This document shows positions 1-11,012 of a stretch of DNA of 64,000 bases, one piece after another (the first letter of the stretch is position 1; each line of letters starts with the position of its first letter). The DNA lies in assembly GCA_035499735.1 (NCBI GenBank), contig DATJYC010000078.1, positions 76,471-140,470 on the forward strand, read 5' to 3'. Under the pieces are notes generated by a model, which was given only the letters and a program-made list of their open reading frames with translations, did not search any database and had not been told where the DNA came from. The position numbers were made by a program, and so were the translations under genes. The stretch is from VBDM01 sp035499735. GTDB taxonomy: Bacteria > Pseudomonadota > Gammaproteobacteria > Burkholderiales > SG8-39.

Positions 1-497
1 TTGCCGAAGATGTCGAACTTGAACAGGCCGAGAATGGGCGCGACGACGACTCCTGAGAGGCCGTCGGCGCCGCCGGTGAGCGACGAGGCCTTGTTCGCGA
101 TCTCCAGGAGCACCGAGGTGATCGCGAGCGTGAGCATGAGCAGCGTCAGCGCCCGGGTCCGGAGAATGATCGCGCCGGTGACCAATCCCAGCAGCGCACC
201 TGCTGCAGCGGACGCCGCAAGCTGCGCCATGGGGTCCGCGATGCCGGCCTTTGCCGCCAGGATCCCGGCGACGTAGGCCCCCAGGCCGAAGTAGGCGCTG
301 TGCCCGAGCGTGATGATTCCGGCGTATCCGACGATGAGATCGAGCGAAAGCGCATACAGAACGTAGATCAGGATGCGCGCGCCGAGCGACAGGTATTCCG
401 GCAGCAGGAAGAAGCCCGCGAGCGCGACGATCCACGGCAGCCATTCCACGCGCCGGATGCGTGGATCGGCGCTGTAGCCTCCGGCGTGCGTGCTCAT
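1..497 (-). CDS. livM: Branched-chain amino acid ABC transporter permease LivM (3' end off window)
   Basis: Inner-membrane permease of a LivFGHMJ-type importer. The ATG at 497 begins a protein with several hydrophobic segments and the hallmark GHSAYFGLGAYVAG near residue 70; about 165 residues are visible before the window edge cuts the gene. Its ATG overlaps the livH TGA by four bases, so the two permeases are translationally coupled and probably form a heterodimer. The ATPases LivG and LivF would be expected further left, outside the window. The substrate cannot be told: this family also imports aromatic acids, amides and urea. Confidence 0.9.
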   Translation of the reverse strand, partial: MSTHAGGYSADPRIRRVEWLPWIVALAGFFLLPEYLSLGARILIYVLYALSLDLIVGYAGIITLGHSAYFGLGAYVAGILAAKAGIADPMAQLAASAAAGALLGLVTGAIILRTRALTLLMLTLAITSVLLEIANKASSLTGGADGLSGVVVAPILGLFKFDIFG

Positions 498-1369
498 GCG
501 TGCCGCCCGAACAGTCCCGCCGGCCGCCACAGCAGGATGGCGATGGTGGCCACGTAGATGGGGAAGGCGCCGAACTGGGGCAGCCAGTATTTGCAGGCGG
601 TGTCGGCGACCCCGATCAGCAGCGCGGCGACGAACGGCCCGCGCAAGCTGCCCAGTCCGCCGACGGCGACCACAACGAGGAAGTAGACGAGATTCTCGAA
701 GGGATACGTCGGCTGGATCGCGATGATCTCCGCGCCCAGGCCCCCGCCGAGCCCCGCCAGTCCACTGCCCAGGGCGAACGTCAGGGTGAACAGGCGCTTG
801 GTGTCGATCCCGACCGACTGCGCCATCGCCCGGTTGTCGACCGCCGCGCGCACCATGGCTCCCCAGCGCGTGCGCTCGACCCCGAACCAAAGCAGCCCCA
901 CCATCACCGCGCTGAAAGCGATGATGAACACGCGGTAGGTCGGAAAGTCGCGGCCGAGGAGCGAGAACTGCCCCTTGAGGTACTCGGGCAGCACCACCGG
1001 CTGCTGCAGGGTCCCGTAGATGAAGCGCGCGACCGCGACCGCGATGAAGATCAGGCCTATCGTAAACAGCACCTGCTCCAGGTCGCTCGCCGTGTAGAGC
1101 CTCGAGTACAGGAGGCGCTCGAGGACGACGCTCGCCGCCCCGACGAGGAGGAAGGCAAGCGCAAGCGCCAGAGGGAAGGGCACTCCGAAGCGCGAGATGG
1201 CGGTTGTCAGGATGTATCCGCCCGCCATGGCGAACACGCCGTGAGCGAGATTGGCGAAACCCATCAGGCCCATCGTCACCGAGAGGCCCACCGAGATCAC
1301 GTAGAGGATCATGCCGAGCGCTGTGCCGTGAAACGCCACGCTCACCACGGATGCGAGCACTGCCTGCAC
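494..1369 (-). CDS. livH: Branched-chain amino acid ABC transporter permease LivH
   Basis: A 291-residue integral membrane permease with the LivH core GLMGFANLAHGVFAMAGGY near residue 40 and eight or so hydrophobic segments. It partners LivM, encoded immediately downstream with a four-base overlap. The start is a GTG at 1369; nearby in-frame GTG codons make the exact start uncertain by a few residues. The upstream binding protein gene ends 89 bases before it, so one transcript for binding protein and both permeases is likely. Substrate specificity is inferred only at family level. Confidence 0.9.
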   Translation of the reverse strand: MQAVLASVVSVAFHGTALGMILYVISVGLSVTMGLMGFANLAHGVFAMAGGYILTTAISRFGVPFPLALALAFLLVGAASVVLERLLYSRLYTASDLEQVLFTIGLIFIAVAVARFIYGTLQQPVVLPEYLKGQFSLLGRDFPTYRVFIIAFSAVMVGLLWFGVERTRWGAMVRAAVDNRAMAQSVGIDTKRLFTLTFALGSGLAGLGGGLGAEIIAIQPTYPFENLVYFLVVVAVGGLGSLRGPFVAALLIGVADTACKYWLPQFGAFPIYVATIAILLWRPAGLFGRHA

Positions 1370-1458
1370 TGCGTGAGCCCTCCCTCAGCTTTTGTCAGGT
1401 GCGGACAAACAAACCCCCGCGGCACGTCGGGCGTGGCGCGGGGGGACCCGTTTCCGGC

Positions 1459-2649
1459 TTACTTCTTGTTGTTGATGACCTTCCAGGGATCCTTGACCGC
1501 GCTCTGCACCGTCTCGAGCTCGACGTTCTCGAGCTTGCCGCCGACCTTGCGCACTTCGCGCAGGTACTCGTTCTGGATGATGTCGCGCGTCTCCGGGTCG
1601 ATCGAAATCGGCCCGCGCGGGCTGCTCGCGTTCTTGTAGTTCCTGAGCAGCTCCATCGTCCTGTCCGGATCGACCTTGCCGTTCTGCTCGCGGATCGCGT
1701 AGTAGATCGCGTCCATGCCATCCCAGGCGCCCACCGACATGAAACTCGGGGTCGAGTTCTCGCCGTACTCCTTCTTCCACGCCGCGATGAAGGCCTTGTT
1801 CGCCGGCCTGTCGGCCGCGGCCGAGTAGTGGAACACCGTGAGCACGCCCAAAGGCACGTCGCCCATGTTGGGCAGCTCCTCGTCCGTGGTGATGTCGCCG
1901 GGCCCGACGAACTTCACGCCGGCCTTGTCCAGGCCAAGCTCGCCGTAGGCCTTCATGATCGCGGTCGCCTGCTTCCCGGCGGGGACGAAGCCGAAGATGC
2001 AGTCGGGCTTCGCGTCCTTGGCGCGCTGCATGAAGGGAATGAAATCGGGGTTCGCGAGCGGAATGCGCACCTCGCCCACGATCTTGCCGCCGCCGTCGGT
2101 GAAGCCCTTCGTGAAGGCAGCCTGCGCGTCGTGGCCTGGACCGAAGTCGCTCACGGCTATGTACGCCGTCTTGAAATGCTTGGCCGCCCAGGTGCCCATG
2201 GGGAGGCTCGACTGCCACAGCGTGAACGACGTGCGCACGATGTACGGGGACATGGTGGTGATGACCGACGTGCCGGCGTTCATGATCACCATGGGCACCT
2301 TCGCCTCGGTCGAAAGCGGTGCAGAAGACATCGCGTTGGGCGTCCAGGTCATGCCCGTGAGGAACTGCACCTTGTCCCGCACGATCAGCTCCTGGGAGAG
2401 CTGCTTCGCCTTGTCGGGATTGGGGCCACCGTCGTCGCGGGTGATCACCTCGACCTTCACCCCGGGCGGCAGCTTGTCCTGGTGCAGCTTCATGTAGAGC
2501 TTGATCGCCCGGTCCATGTTCTCGCCGAGCGTGGCGTTGGGGCCGGACAAGGTCAACACCGAGCCCACCTTGATGGTTTGCGCCGGCGCCTGGGCGGCGC
2601 ACAGCAGCGAGGCCAGCAATATCGTTCCGGTACCGATCGTACGATTCAC
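1459..2649 (-). CDS. ABC transporter substrate-binding protein, LivJ/LivK type
   Basis: A 396-residue periplasmic binding protein (peripla_BP_6 family) that should deliver substrate to LivH/LivM. The first 24 residues form a signal peptide ending APAQ-T, followed by TIKVGSVLTLSGPNA, the usual opening of this family. The start is a GTG at 2649 preceded by a strong ribosome site, GAGGAGGG. Amino acids are possible ligands, but many betaproteobacterial members bind aromatic acids or other organic compounds, so the ligand is open. It heads the transporter gene set, 68 bases downstream of the Bug protein gene. Confidence 0.88.
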   Translation of the reverse strand: MNRTIGTGTILLASLLCAAQAPAQTIKVGSVLTLSGPNATLGENMDRAIKLYMKLHQDKLPPGVKVEVITRDDGGPNPDKAKQLSQELIVRDKVQFLTGMTWTPNAMSSAPLSTEAKVPMVIMNAGTSVITTMSPYIVRTSFTLWQSSLPMGTWAAKHFKTAYIAVSDFGPGHDAQAAFTKGFTDGGGKIVGEVRIPLANPDFIPFMQRAKDAKPDCIFGFVPAGKQATAIMKAYGELGLDKAGVKFVGPGDITTDEELPNMGDVPLGVLTVFHYSAAADRPANKAFIAAWKKEYGENSTPSFMSVGAWDGMDAIYYAIREQNGKVDPDRTMELLRNYKNASSPRGPISIDPETRDIIQNEYLREVRKVGGKLENVELETVQSAVKDPWKVINNKK

Positions 2650-2717
2650 TCTTCCCTCCTCACAAGAAAATTAGACCGATTCTATATCAGTCCTCGCGAT
2701 GTTGGCACCCATTTCCC

Positions 2718-3671
2718 CTAATCGACCCTTACCCCGACGTCCTTGACAATTTTCCCGTACTTGTCGTAGTCGCGCCGAATCAGGTCGGCGAATTCCGACG
2801 AGGTGCTGACGTAGGGCTCGAGCCCTCCGGCCGTGTTGAGTTTGCGTTTCACCTCGGGCTCGGCGAGCGCCTTGTTGACCTCGCCGTGAAGCTGGGCGAC
2901 AACGGCCTCGGGCGTTCCTGCGGCCGTAAACAGGCCCAGCCAGATCGTCACCTCGTATCCCGGATAGAACTCGGCGATCGTGGGCAGGTCGGGAAACACC
3001 TTGGAGCGCTCGCGTCCCGTCACCGCGAGCGCCCGCAGGCGACCGGCCTTGATCTGGCCGGCGCTCGAGGTGCCGGAAAACATCGCCGCGACCTCGCCCG
3101 AAACCGTGGCGGTCGTCGCAGGCGCGCCGCCTTTGTAGGGGACGTGCGTGAGGTTGATCCCCGCGCGCTGCTTGAGCATCTCCATCGCAAGCTGGTGAAT
3201 GCTGCCGTTGCCCCCCGACGCGTAGGCGAGGGGCGGCCGGGCCTTGCGGGCGTACTCGATGAACTCCTTGAAGTCCTTCACGGGGACCGACGGGTTGACC
3301 GACAGCACCCACTGGTTCGACACGACCGAGGCGACGGGCGCGAGATCCTTGAGCGGGTCGATCAGCATCTTCTTATACAGGTGCGGGTTGATGGTGATCA
3401 TGCTGTCGGCGAGCAGCCCGAGCGTGTACCCGTCGGCGGGGGATTTCGCGACGATATCCATCGCGATATTGCCGTTGGATCCGGGCCGGTTCTCAACGAC
3501 CACCGGCTGTCCCAGCATTTCGGACAGCCGCTGTCCCACCACCCGGGCGGAGATGTCCGGCGCACCCCCCGGAGGAATCGGCACGATCAGCCGGATCGGC
3601 CGCGCGGGGTACTGGGCCCAGGCGGGGAGAGAAAGGACGGCGGCAATGATCAGGGAAGCGAAACGGCTCAT
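2718..3671 (-). CDS. Bug/TctC family tripartite tricarboxylate transporter binding protein
   Basis: A 317-residue periplasmic binding protein of the Bug (TctC) family, hugely expanded in Burkholderiales. A signal peptide of about 19 residues ends AWA-Q and is followed by the family opening YPARPIRLIVPIPPGG and the VVENRPGSNGNIA motif near residue 60. No membrane subunits TctA/TctB are next to it, which is normal for these orphan proteins. It lies upstream of the Liv-type genes on the same strand and could share transcription with them. The ligand, probably a carboxylate, is not predictable. Confidence 0.9.
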   Translation of the reverse strand: MSRFASLIIAAVLSLPAWAQYPARPIRLIVPIPPGGAPDISARVVGQRLSEMLGQPVVVENRPGSNGNIAMDIVAKSPADGYTLGLLADSMITINPHLYKKMLIDPLKDLAPVASVVSNQWVLSVNPSVPVKDFKEFIEYARKARPPLAYASGGNGSIHQLAMEMLKQRAGINLTHVPYKGGAPATTATVSGEVAAMFSGTSSAGQIKAGRLRALAVTGRERSKVFPDLPTIAEFYPGYEVTIWLGLFTAAGTPEAVVAQLHGEVNKALAEPEVKRKLNTAGGLEPYVSTSSEFADLIRRDYDKYGKIVKDVGVRVD

Positions 3672-3699
3672 GAAACCCTCCGGCGAACGGGCCCCAGGC

Positions 3700-3727
3700 C
3701 CACGATGCTATGACCACGATGCTATGA
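3700..3727. repeat. Perfect 14-bp tandem duplication upstream of cfa
   Basis: The unit CCACGATGCTATGA occurs twice with no gap. The second copy creates TATGAT (3723-3728), a good -10 hexamer, 12 bases before the GTG of cfa. No matching -35 hexamer is evident. It sits between the divergent Bug and cfa genes. Confidence 0.85.
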
Positions 3728-3740
3728 TATTCGCCGGTCC

Positions 3741-4960
3741 GTGAAAAATCACATGTTCATCGAACGCCGAGTCGAGCGTCTGGTCGCCAAGCTCAAGCAG
3801 TCCGTGTCGATTCCGCTGCGCCTGGAGCTGTGGAACGGGCGCACCTTCGATTTCGCGAGCGACCCCACCGTAAAGATCGGGGTGACCAGCCCCTCGGCGC
3901 TGCGCTTTCTGGTCTCGCCCGACCTGATGAAGCTGGGTTCGGCCTACGTCGAAGGCTATCTGCGCGTCGAAGGCCCGATCCTCGACGTGTTCCGGGCGGC
4001 CGAGAGCCTCGCTCGCGGCGCGGCTTCGCGCGGACGCCGCGGCCTGCGCCGCGTGTGGCGCCACAGCAAGCGCGGAGACCGGGACGCCATCCAATACCAC
4101 TACGACGTCTCGAACGACTTCTATTCGCTTTGGCTGGACCGCAACCTGGTCTACTCCTGCGCCTATTTCCGCAGCGAATCGGACTCGCTGGACCTGGCGC
4201 AGGAACAGAAGCTCGACCACATCCTCGGCAAGCTCATGCTGAAGCCTGGCGAGCGGTTTCTCGACATCGGCTGCGGCTGGGGCGCGCTGATCCTGCACGC
4301 GGCCAAGAAGTACGGCGCGCGCGCCACGGGGGTGACGCTGAGCCGCAACCAGTTCGAGTTCGCCGCGAAGCGCATCCGCGAGGAGGGCCTTGAGGGCCGC
4401 TGCGAGGTCCGGCTACAGGACTACCGCGACATACCGGGCGAAGGCGTCTACGACAAGATCGCGAGCGTCGGCATGTTCGAGCACGTCGGCCTGAAGCATC
4501 TCAGGGGATACTTCGCCAAGATCCGCTCGCTGCTCGCCGACGACGGCGTGGTCCTGAACCACGGCATCACGGCGAGCGATCCCGACAGCCGCTGGGTCGG
4601 CATGGGCGCCGGCGAGTTCATCGACCGCTACGTGTTCCCGCAAGGCGAGCTCCCGCACATATCGCTCGTGCTGCACGAGATGGCGAATGCCGGCCTCGAG
4701 TCGGTCGACATCGAGTCGCTGCGGCGCCACTACGCGCGCACCTGCCTGGAGTGGGCGCAGCGCCTGGAGCAGAACCGCGAGCGTGCAATCGCCGCCGCTG
4801 GCGACAAGCGCTACCGCATCTGGCAGGTCTATCTCGCCGGGTGCGCCCACGGCTTCGCGAACGAGTGGATGAACATCTACCAGGTGCTCGCGCGCAGGGA
4901 GGGCGGAGGCGTGAATCCCCTCCCGCTCACGCGCGACTACATGTACGGCGCCTCGCGGGT

Positions 4961-4967
<7 letters not shown>
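3741..4967 (+). CDS. cfa: Cyclopropane-fatty-acyl-phospholipid synthase family methyltransferase
   Basis: A 408-residue SAM-dependent enzyme that methylenates double bonds of membrane phospholipid acyl chains. The SAM-binding loop LDIGCGWGALILHAAKKYG lies near residue 175, preceded by the family segment YHYDVSNDFYSLWLDRNLVYSCAYF. Length fits the family (380-420). The start is taken as GTG 3741, with an ATG four codons later (3753) as an equally good choice, since neither has a clear ribosome site. It stands alone, diverges from the Bug gene and overlaps the 3' end of dnaE2 by seven bases. Confidence 0.92.
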
Positions 4968-8032
<3,065 letters not shown>

Positions 8033-8035
8033 GGC

Positions 8036-9454
8036 TCAGGCGAACAATCCGTGCAGGTACCAGCCGCCTCCGCCGCGCTCCCGGTAGATCCACACCAGCG
8101 CCTCGTGCTGCGTGCGGGCGATGAAGTAGTCGCGGGCGACGTCGCCTCCATCCCACCAGCCGGACTCGATGCGCTCGGGACCGGCGAGCAGGTCGAGCGG
8201 CCCTTCGTGGTGCGGTCTCGCGCCGATTTCCTCTAGCGGCCGGGGATTTTGCAGCAGCCACAGGGGGCGCTCGCCGAATTCCAGCCGCAAGGGCCGGGTA
8301 TCGGGGTCGGCCGCCGCGCTGGCGAGCTCCGGGCGATGCTCGGCCCGGGCGGCCACGCCGCGCACCGCCTCGGCGCCGAGCCGCGCGCGCAGCCGCTCGA
8401 GGAGCCGCTCCCAGTCGCCCTGCGGTTTGCCCGGCTCGAGCAGCAGCCCCAGGCTGTGGCCGGCGAGCGGCGCCACGTCGTCGACTTCGAGGGCGATCTC
8501 GCGGACCGGCCCGGCGAGCGAGAGACCGGCGAAGCGCTCGCGGGCGAGCAGCGTGAAGTGCTCGGCGTCGCGCGAAGGCGCGACCAGCCCGACCGCGACC
8601 TCGGTGGCGGGGCGGTCACGGTGCCTCAGCCGGAAAACGAGGCGCTGCGCGCCGCCCGAGCGCGCGGCGAGGAATCCCGCGAGCTGGACGATCAGGCGCC
8701 TGGCCGCGAACAGCAGCGCCTCGGCCTGGACGACTTCGACGGGAAGCTCGATCGCCGCCCTGAACCGGGGCGGCGGAGCGAAGAAATTCCGCGGGTCGGG
8801 AAGCCGGCCGAGCCCGCGGTCGAGCTGATCGAGCAGCCGCTGCCCGAAGCGCCGCGCCAGGCCTTCGCGCGGCAGCGCGAGAAGCTCGCCGAGCGTGCGC
8901 ACGCCGATCGCCGCGAGCGCCTCCAGCGTCTCGCCTTCGCAGCGCAGAACCGCGACGGAGAGCGGGGCCAGCGTCGGTTCGAGCTCGGCCGCGGAATCGA
9001 CGAATCGTCCGCTTCCGGCGAGGGCCAGCCAGAACGCGGCGCGCGGCGTAGGCGCGCCGGCGAGCGCTGCGCTCCAGCCCATGTCCCCGAGATCCCGGCG
9101 CAGGCGCGCAAGAAGAGGAGAAAGACCGCCGAAGAGCCTGAGGCTGCCTGCGGCTTCGAGCAGGACCGTGTCGGGAAATTCGAGCGCCACGCCGGGGCTG
9201 AACTGTGCCGCCCACCCGGCCAGCCCGAGCAGCGCCTCGGTCTCCGCGGCGGGATCGCGCTGCGCCAGACGCAGCCTCGGAGCTAGAGCGAGCGCGGCCG
9301 AAACGGCCATGCCGGCGCGAACGCCGCGCGAGCGGGCCTTGCGGTCGCAGGCGAAAACGCGGTGCCGCTCTTCGAGCGCGAAAGGCTCAGGCGTGGACGA
9401 GCCGCGCAGGAAAATCTCGAGCGGCAGCTGCGGCAGTCGAATGGCGATCCACAT
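8036..9454 (-). CDS. imuB: ImuB, inactive Y-family polymerase homologue
   Basis: A 472-residue Y-family DNA polymerase homologue serving as the hub of the ImuA-ImuB-DnaE2 mutasome. The N-terminus MWIAIRLPQLPLEIF sits where active Y-family polymerases carry the metal-binding aspartate, so it is predicted to be catalytically dead, as known for ImuB. The ATG at 9454 lies inside the 3' end of imuA, a 68-base overlap; the N-terminal sequence is so typical of ImuB that the overlap is probably real. The family normally also binds the beta clamp, but I did not pin down a clamp motif. Confidence 0.93.
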   Translation of the reverse strand: MWIAIRLPQLPLEIFLRGSSTPEPFALEERHRVFACDRKARSRGVRAGMAVSAALALAPRLRLAQRDPAAETEALLGLAGWAAQFSPGVALEFPDTVLLEAAGSLRLFGGLSPLLARLRRDLGDMGWSAALAGAPTPRAAFWLALAGSGRFVDSAAELEPTLAPLSVAVLRCEGETLEALAAIGVRTLGELLALPREGLARRFGQRLLDQLDRGLGRLPDPRNFFAPPPRFRAAIELPVEVVQAEALLFAARRLIVQLAGFLAARSGGAQRLVFRLRHRDRPATEVAVGLVAPSRDAEHFTLLARERFAGLSLAGPVREIALEVDDVAPLAGHSLGLLLEPGKPQGDWERLLERLRARLGAEAVRGVAARAEHRPELASAAADPDTRPLRLEFGERPLWLLQNPRPLEEIGARPHHEGPLDLLAGPERIESGWWDGGDVARDYFIARTQHEALVWIYRERGGGGWYLHGLFA

Positions 9455-10106
9455 GGCTCTTGCCGCGCACGGCGGGCGGCATCGCGGGAAGCAAAATGGG
9501 ACGGGCGAGGGGAGTCCCGCGCCGCTTGAATACGTTCACGGCGAGCCCGCCTCCCGAAGTCCCGAGCGCGACGCGCAGCGCCGCGGGGGAGGACTCGGAG
9601 GCGGCTTCCGGAAGCCTGAACAGGAATGCGGGAGCCCGCCCGCCTTCGGCGGCGATCTGCAGGCGCCGGAACTCGGCGTACTGCGCTTCCCGGGGCCACG
9701 CGAGCACCGCGCCGCAGGCGTTGGCGGCGAGCGCTTGCTCGGCGGCCCACAGCGTTTCCCTGTGCGAGGCGGTGCGAACGACGAGGAGCTTGGCGGCATC
9801 GATGCCCGCCGCGGCGAGCGCCGGTGCGTAGGGCAGGTGAGGGGGAGCGATCCAGGCGAGCCGCAACCCTCGCTGCGATATCCCGGCGAGCGCAGGTCCG
9901 AGCAGCCGCAACTCGCCGATCCCTTCGTGCGCAGGCAGGATCTCGGTCAGTACTCCGGCGGGCCAGCCGCCGCCGGGAAGCGCGGCGTCAAGCGCCGGGA
10001 ACCCGCTGGGAACGACGCTATAGACGAAAGATCGTCCGGCCCGGCTCAGGCTGTCGCCGCGCCAGATGTCGGGGCGACCGAGGAGGGCGGAGAAAGAGAG
10101 GGACAT
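9387..10106 (-). CDS. imuA: ImuA, RecA-like translesion synthesis protein
   Basis: A 239-residue ImuA (RecA/SulA-like fold), an accessory factor of the ImuB-DnaE2 mutasome. The segment VPSGFPALDAALPGGGWPAGVLTEI near residues 32-56 is the typical N-terminal RecA-like signature and is shown here only as a landmark. It begins 37 bases after the lexA stop and overlaps imuB by 68 bases, so the last 22 residues are encoded in a doubly used stretch. No separate LexA box is present in the 37-base gap, so induction should come from the lexA promoter. Confidence 0.9.
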   Translation of the reverse strand: MSLSFSALLGRPDIWRGDSLSRAGRSFVYSVVPSGFPALDAALPGGGWPAGVLTEILPAHEGIGELRLLGPALAGISQRGLRLAWIAPPHLPYAPALAAAGIDAAKLLVVRTASHRETLWAAEQALAANACGAVLAWPREAQYAEFRRLQIAAEGGRAPAFLFRLPEAASESSPAALRVALGTSGGGLAVNVFKRRGTPLARPILLPAMPPAVRGKSHVDRHSTAAAAARDFPARLVHA

Positions 10107-10143
10107 GCCCGCCAGATCGCGGCTTGAGGGAAGATCGGCACGC

Positions 10144-10743
10144 TCAAAGAGGTCTGCGGATCACGCCGACGCCCAGCCCCTCGATCACGAAATCCTCTTC
10201 GCGAGCATCGACGACGATGGGCTTGAACTCGGGGTTCTCGGGCAGCAGCTCCACGACCCCGCCGCGGCGGCGCAGGCGCTTCACCGTGACATCGTCGTGC
10301 AGGCGCGCCACCACGATCTGGCCGGTGCGCGCCTCGCGCGTGCGGTGCACGGCGAGCAGATCGCCGTCGAGTATGCCGGCGTCGCGCATGCTCATGCCGC
10401 GCACTTTCAGCAGGTAGTCGGCGCGAGGCTGGAACAGGGCAGGGTCGACCTGACAGCGCCGCTCGATGTGCTCTTCGGCGAGGATGGGGCTGCCTGCGGC
10501 GACGCGGCCGACCAGCGGCAGGCCCAGGCTCTCGGTGAGACGGATGCCGCGCGAGGCGCCCGGGGTGAGCTCGATCGCGCCCTTCCTCTCCAGCATGCGC
10601 AGATGCTCCTCGGCGGCGTTGGCCGAGCTGTAGTTGAACGCTTTGGAGATCTCGACCCGCGTCGGCGGGAAGCCGGTCTTCTCGATCGACTTGCGGACGA
10701 AGTTGAGGATCTTCTGCTGTTTGGGCGTGAGATCTTCGGTCAT
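10144..10743 (-). CDS. lexA: LexA repressor, SOS regulator
   Basis: A 199-residue LexA: winged helix DNA-binding domain (1-70) and a self-cleaving S24 peptidase domain. The Ala83-Gly84 cleavage site (VAAGSPI), the catalytic Ser118 (GMSMRDAG) and Lys155 (VTVKRL) are all present, so it should be RecA-cleavable. The ATG at 10743 follows a GGAGG ribosome site. It heads the operon lexA-imuA-imuB-dnaE2 and is preceded by a perfect operator overlapping its own -10, so it should repress itself and the mutasome. Confidence 0.97.
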   Translation of the reverse strand: MTEDLTPKQQKILNFVRKSIEKTGFPPTRVEISKAFNYSSANAAEEHLRMLERKGAIELTPGASRGIRLTESLGLPLVGRVAAGSPILAEEHIERRCQVDPALFQPRADYLLKVRGMSMRDAGILDGDLLAVHRTREARTGQIVVARLHDDVTVKRLRRRGGVVELLPENPEFKPIVVDAREEDFVIEGLGVGVIRRPL

Positions 10744-10759
10744 GGCAATGCCTCCGTAT

Positions 10760-10775
10760 CTGTATTTATATACAG
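10760..10775. promoter_or_regulatory. LexA operator (SOS box)
   Basis: CTGTATTTATATACAG matches the CTGT-N8-ACAG consensus exactly. It covers the -10 of the lexA promoter and starts 17 bases before the lexA start codon. Its distal end lies three bases from the -35 of the divergent DUF3460 promoter. Confidence 0.95.
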
Positions 10776-10793
10776 TCTTTGACCGCTTGGCAA
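10765..10793 (-). promoter_or_regulatory. Promoter of lexA-imuA-imuB-dnaE2
   Basis: On the minus strand TTGCCA (10788-10793) and TATAAA (10765-10770) are separated by 17 bases. The -10 lies inside the LexA operator, giving direct occlusion by LexA. Read by eye, not by a promoter model. Confidence 0.7.
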
Positions 10794-10805
10794 GGGGCGT
10801 ATAAT
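10779..10805 (+). promoter_or_regulatory. Divergent promoter of the DUF3460 gene
   Basis: TTGACC (10779-10784) and a perfect TATAAT (10800-10805) are separated by 15 bases, shorter than the ideal 17. The -35 is three bases from the LexA operator, so LexA or RNA polymerase at lexA may affect it. Confidence 0.55.
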
Positions 10806-10820
10806 TTCGCGCATAAAACC

Positions 10821-11012
10821 ATGGCCAAGCCCTACGAATCCGACCTCACCCGCATGATCCGCGAGCTGCTCCAGGCCAAGCCGCACATCGTCCAGGAGCA
10901 GAAAAAAGGCCGGGCGCTGTGGTGGGACAGGAAGCTCGACCCCGAGGAACAGAAACGCGACCGGGAGTCGAGCGTCAAGCAGCAGGCCTACGTCTATCAA
11001 AACAAAGTCTGA
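10821..11012 (+). CDS. DUF3460 family protein
   Basis: A 63-residue soluble, highly charged protein of the betaproteobacterial DUF3460 family, function unknown. The sequence MAKPYESDLTRMIRELLQAK and the C-terminal KQQAYVYQNKV are the conserved ends. ATG 10821 is preferred over an upstream TTG (10779) because that codon lies within the promoter and family members begin MAKPY. It is divergent from lexA and its last codons overlap the predicted start of the TPR lipoprotein gene. Confidence 0.85.
   Translation: MAKPYESDLTRMIRELLQAKPHIVQEQKKGRALWWDRKLDPEEQKRDRESSVKQQAYVYQNKV

Noticed and set aside
3700..3727. Target-site duplication of an insertion sequence
   Set aside because: The copies are directly adjacent with nothing inserted and no terminal inverted repeats nearby.
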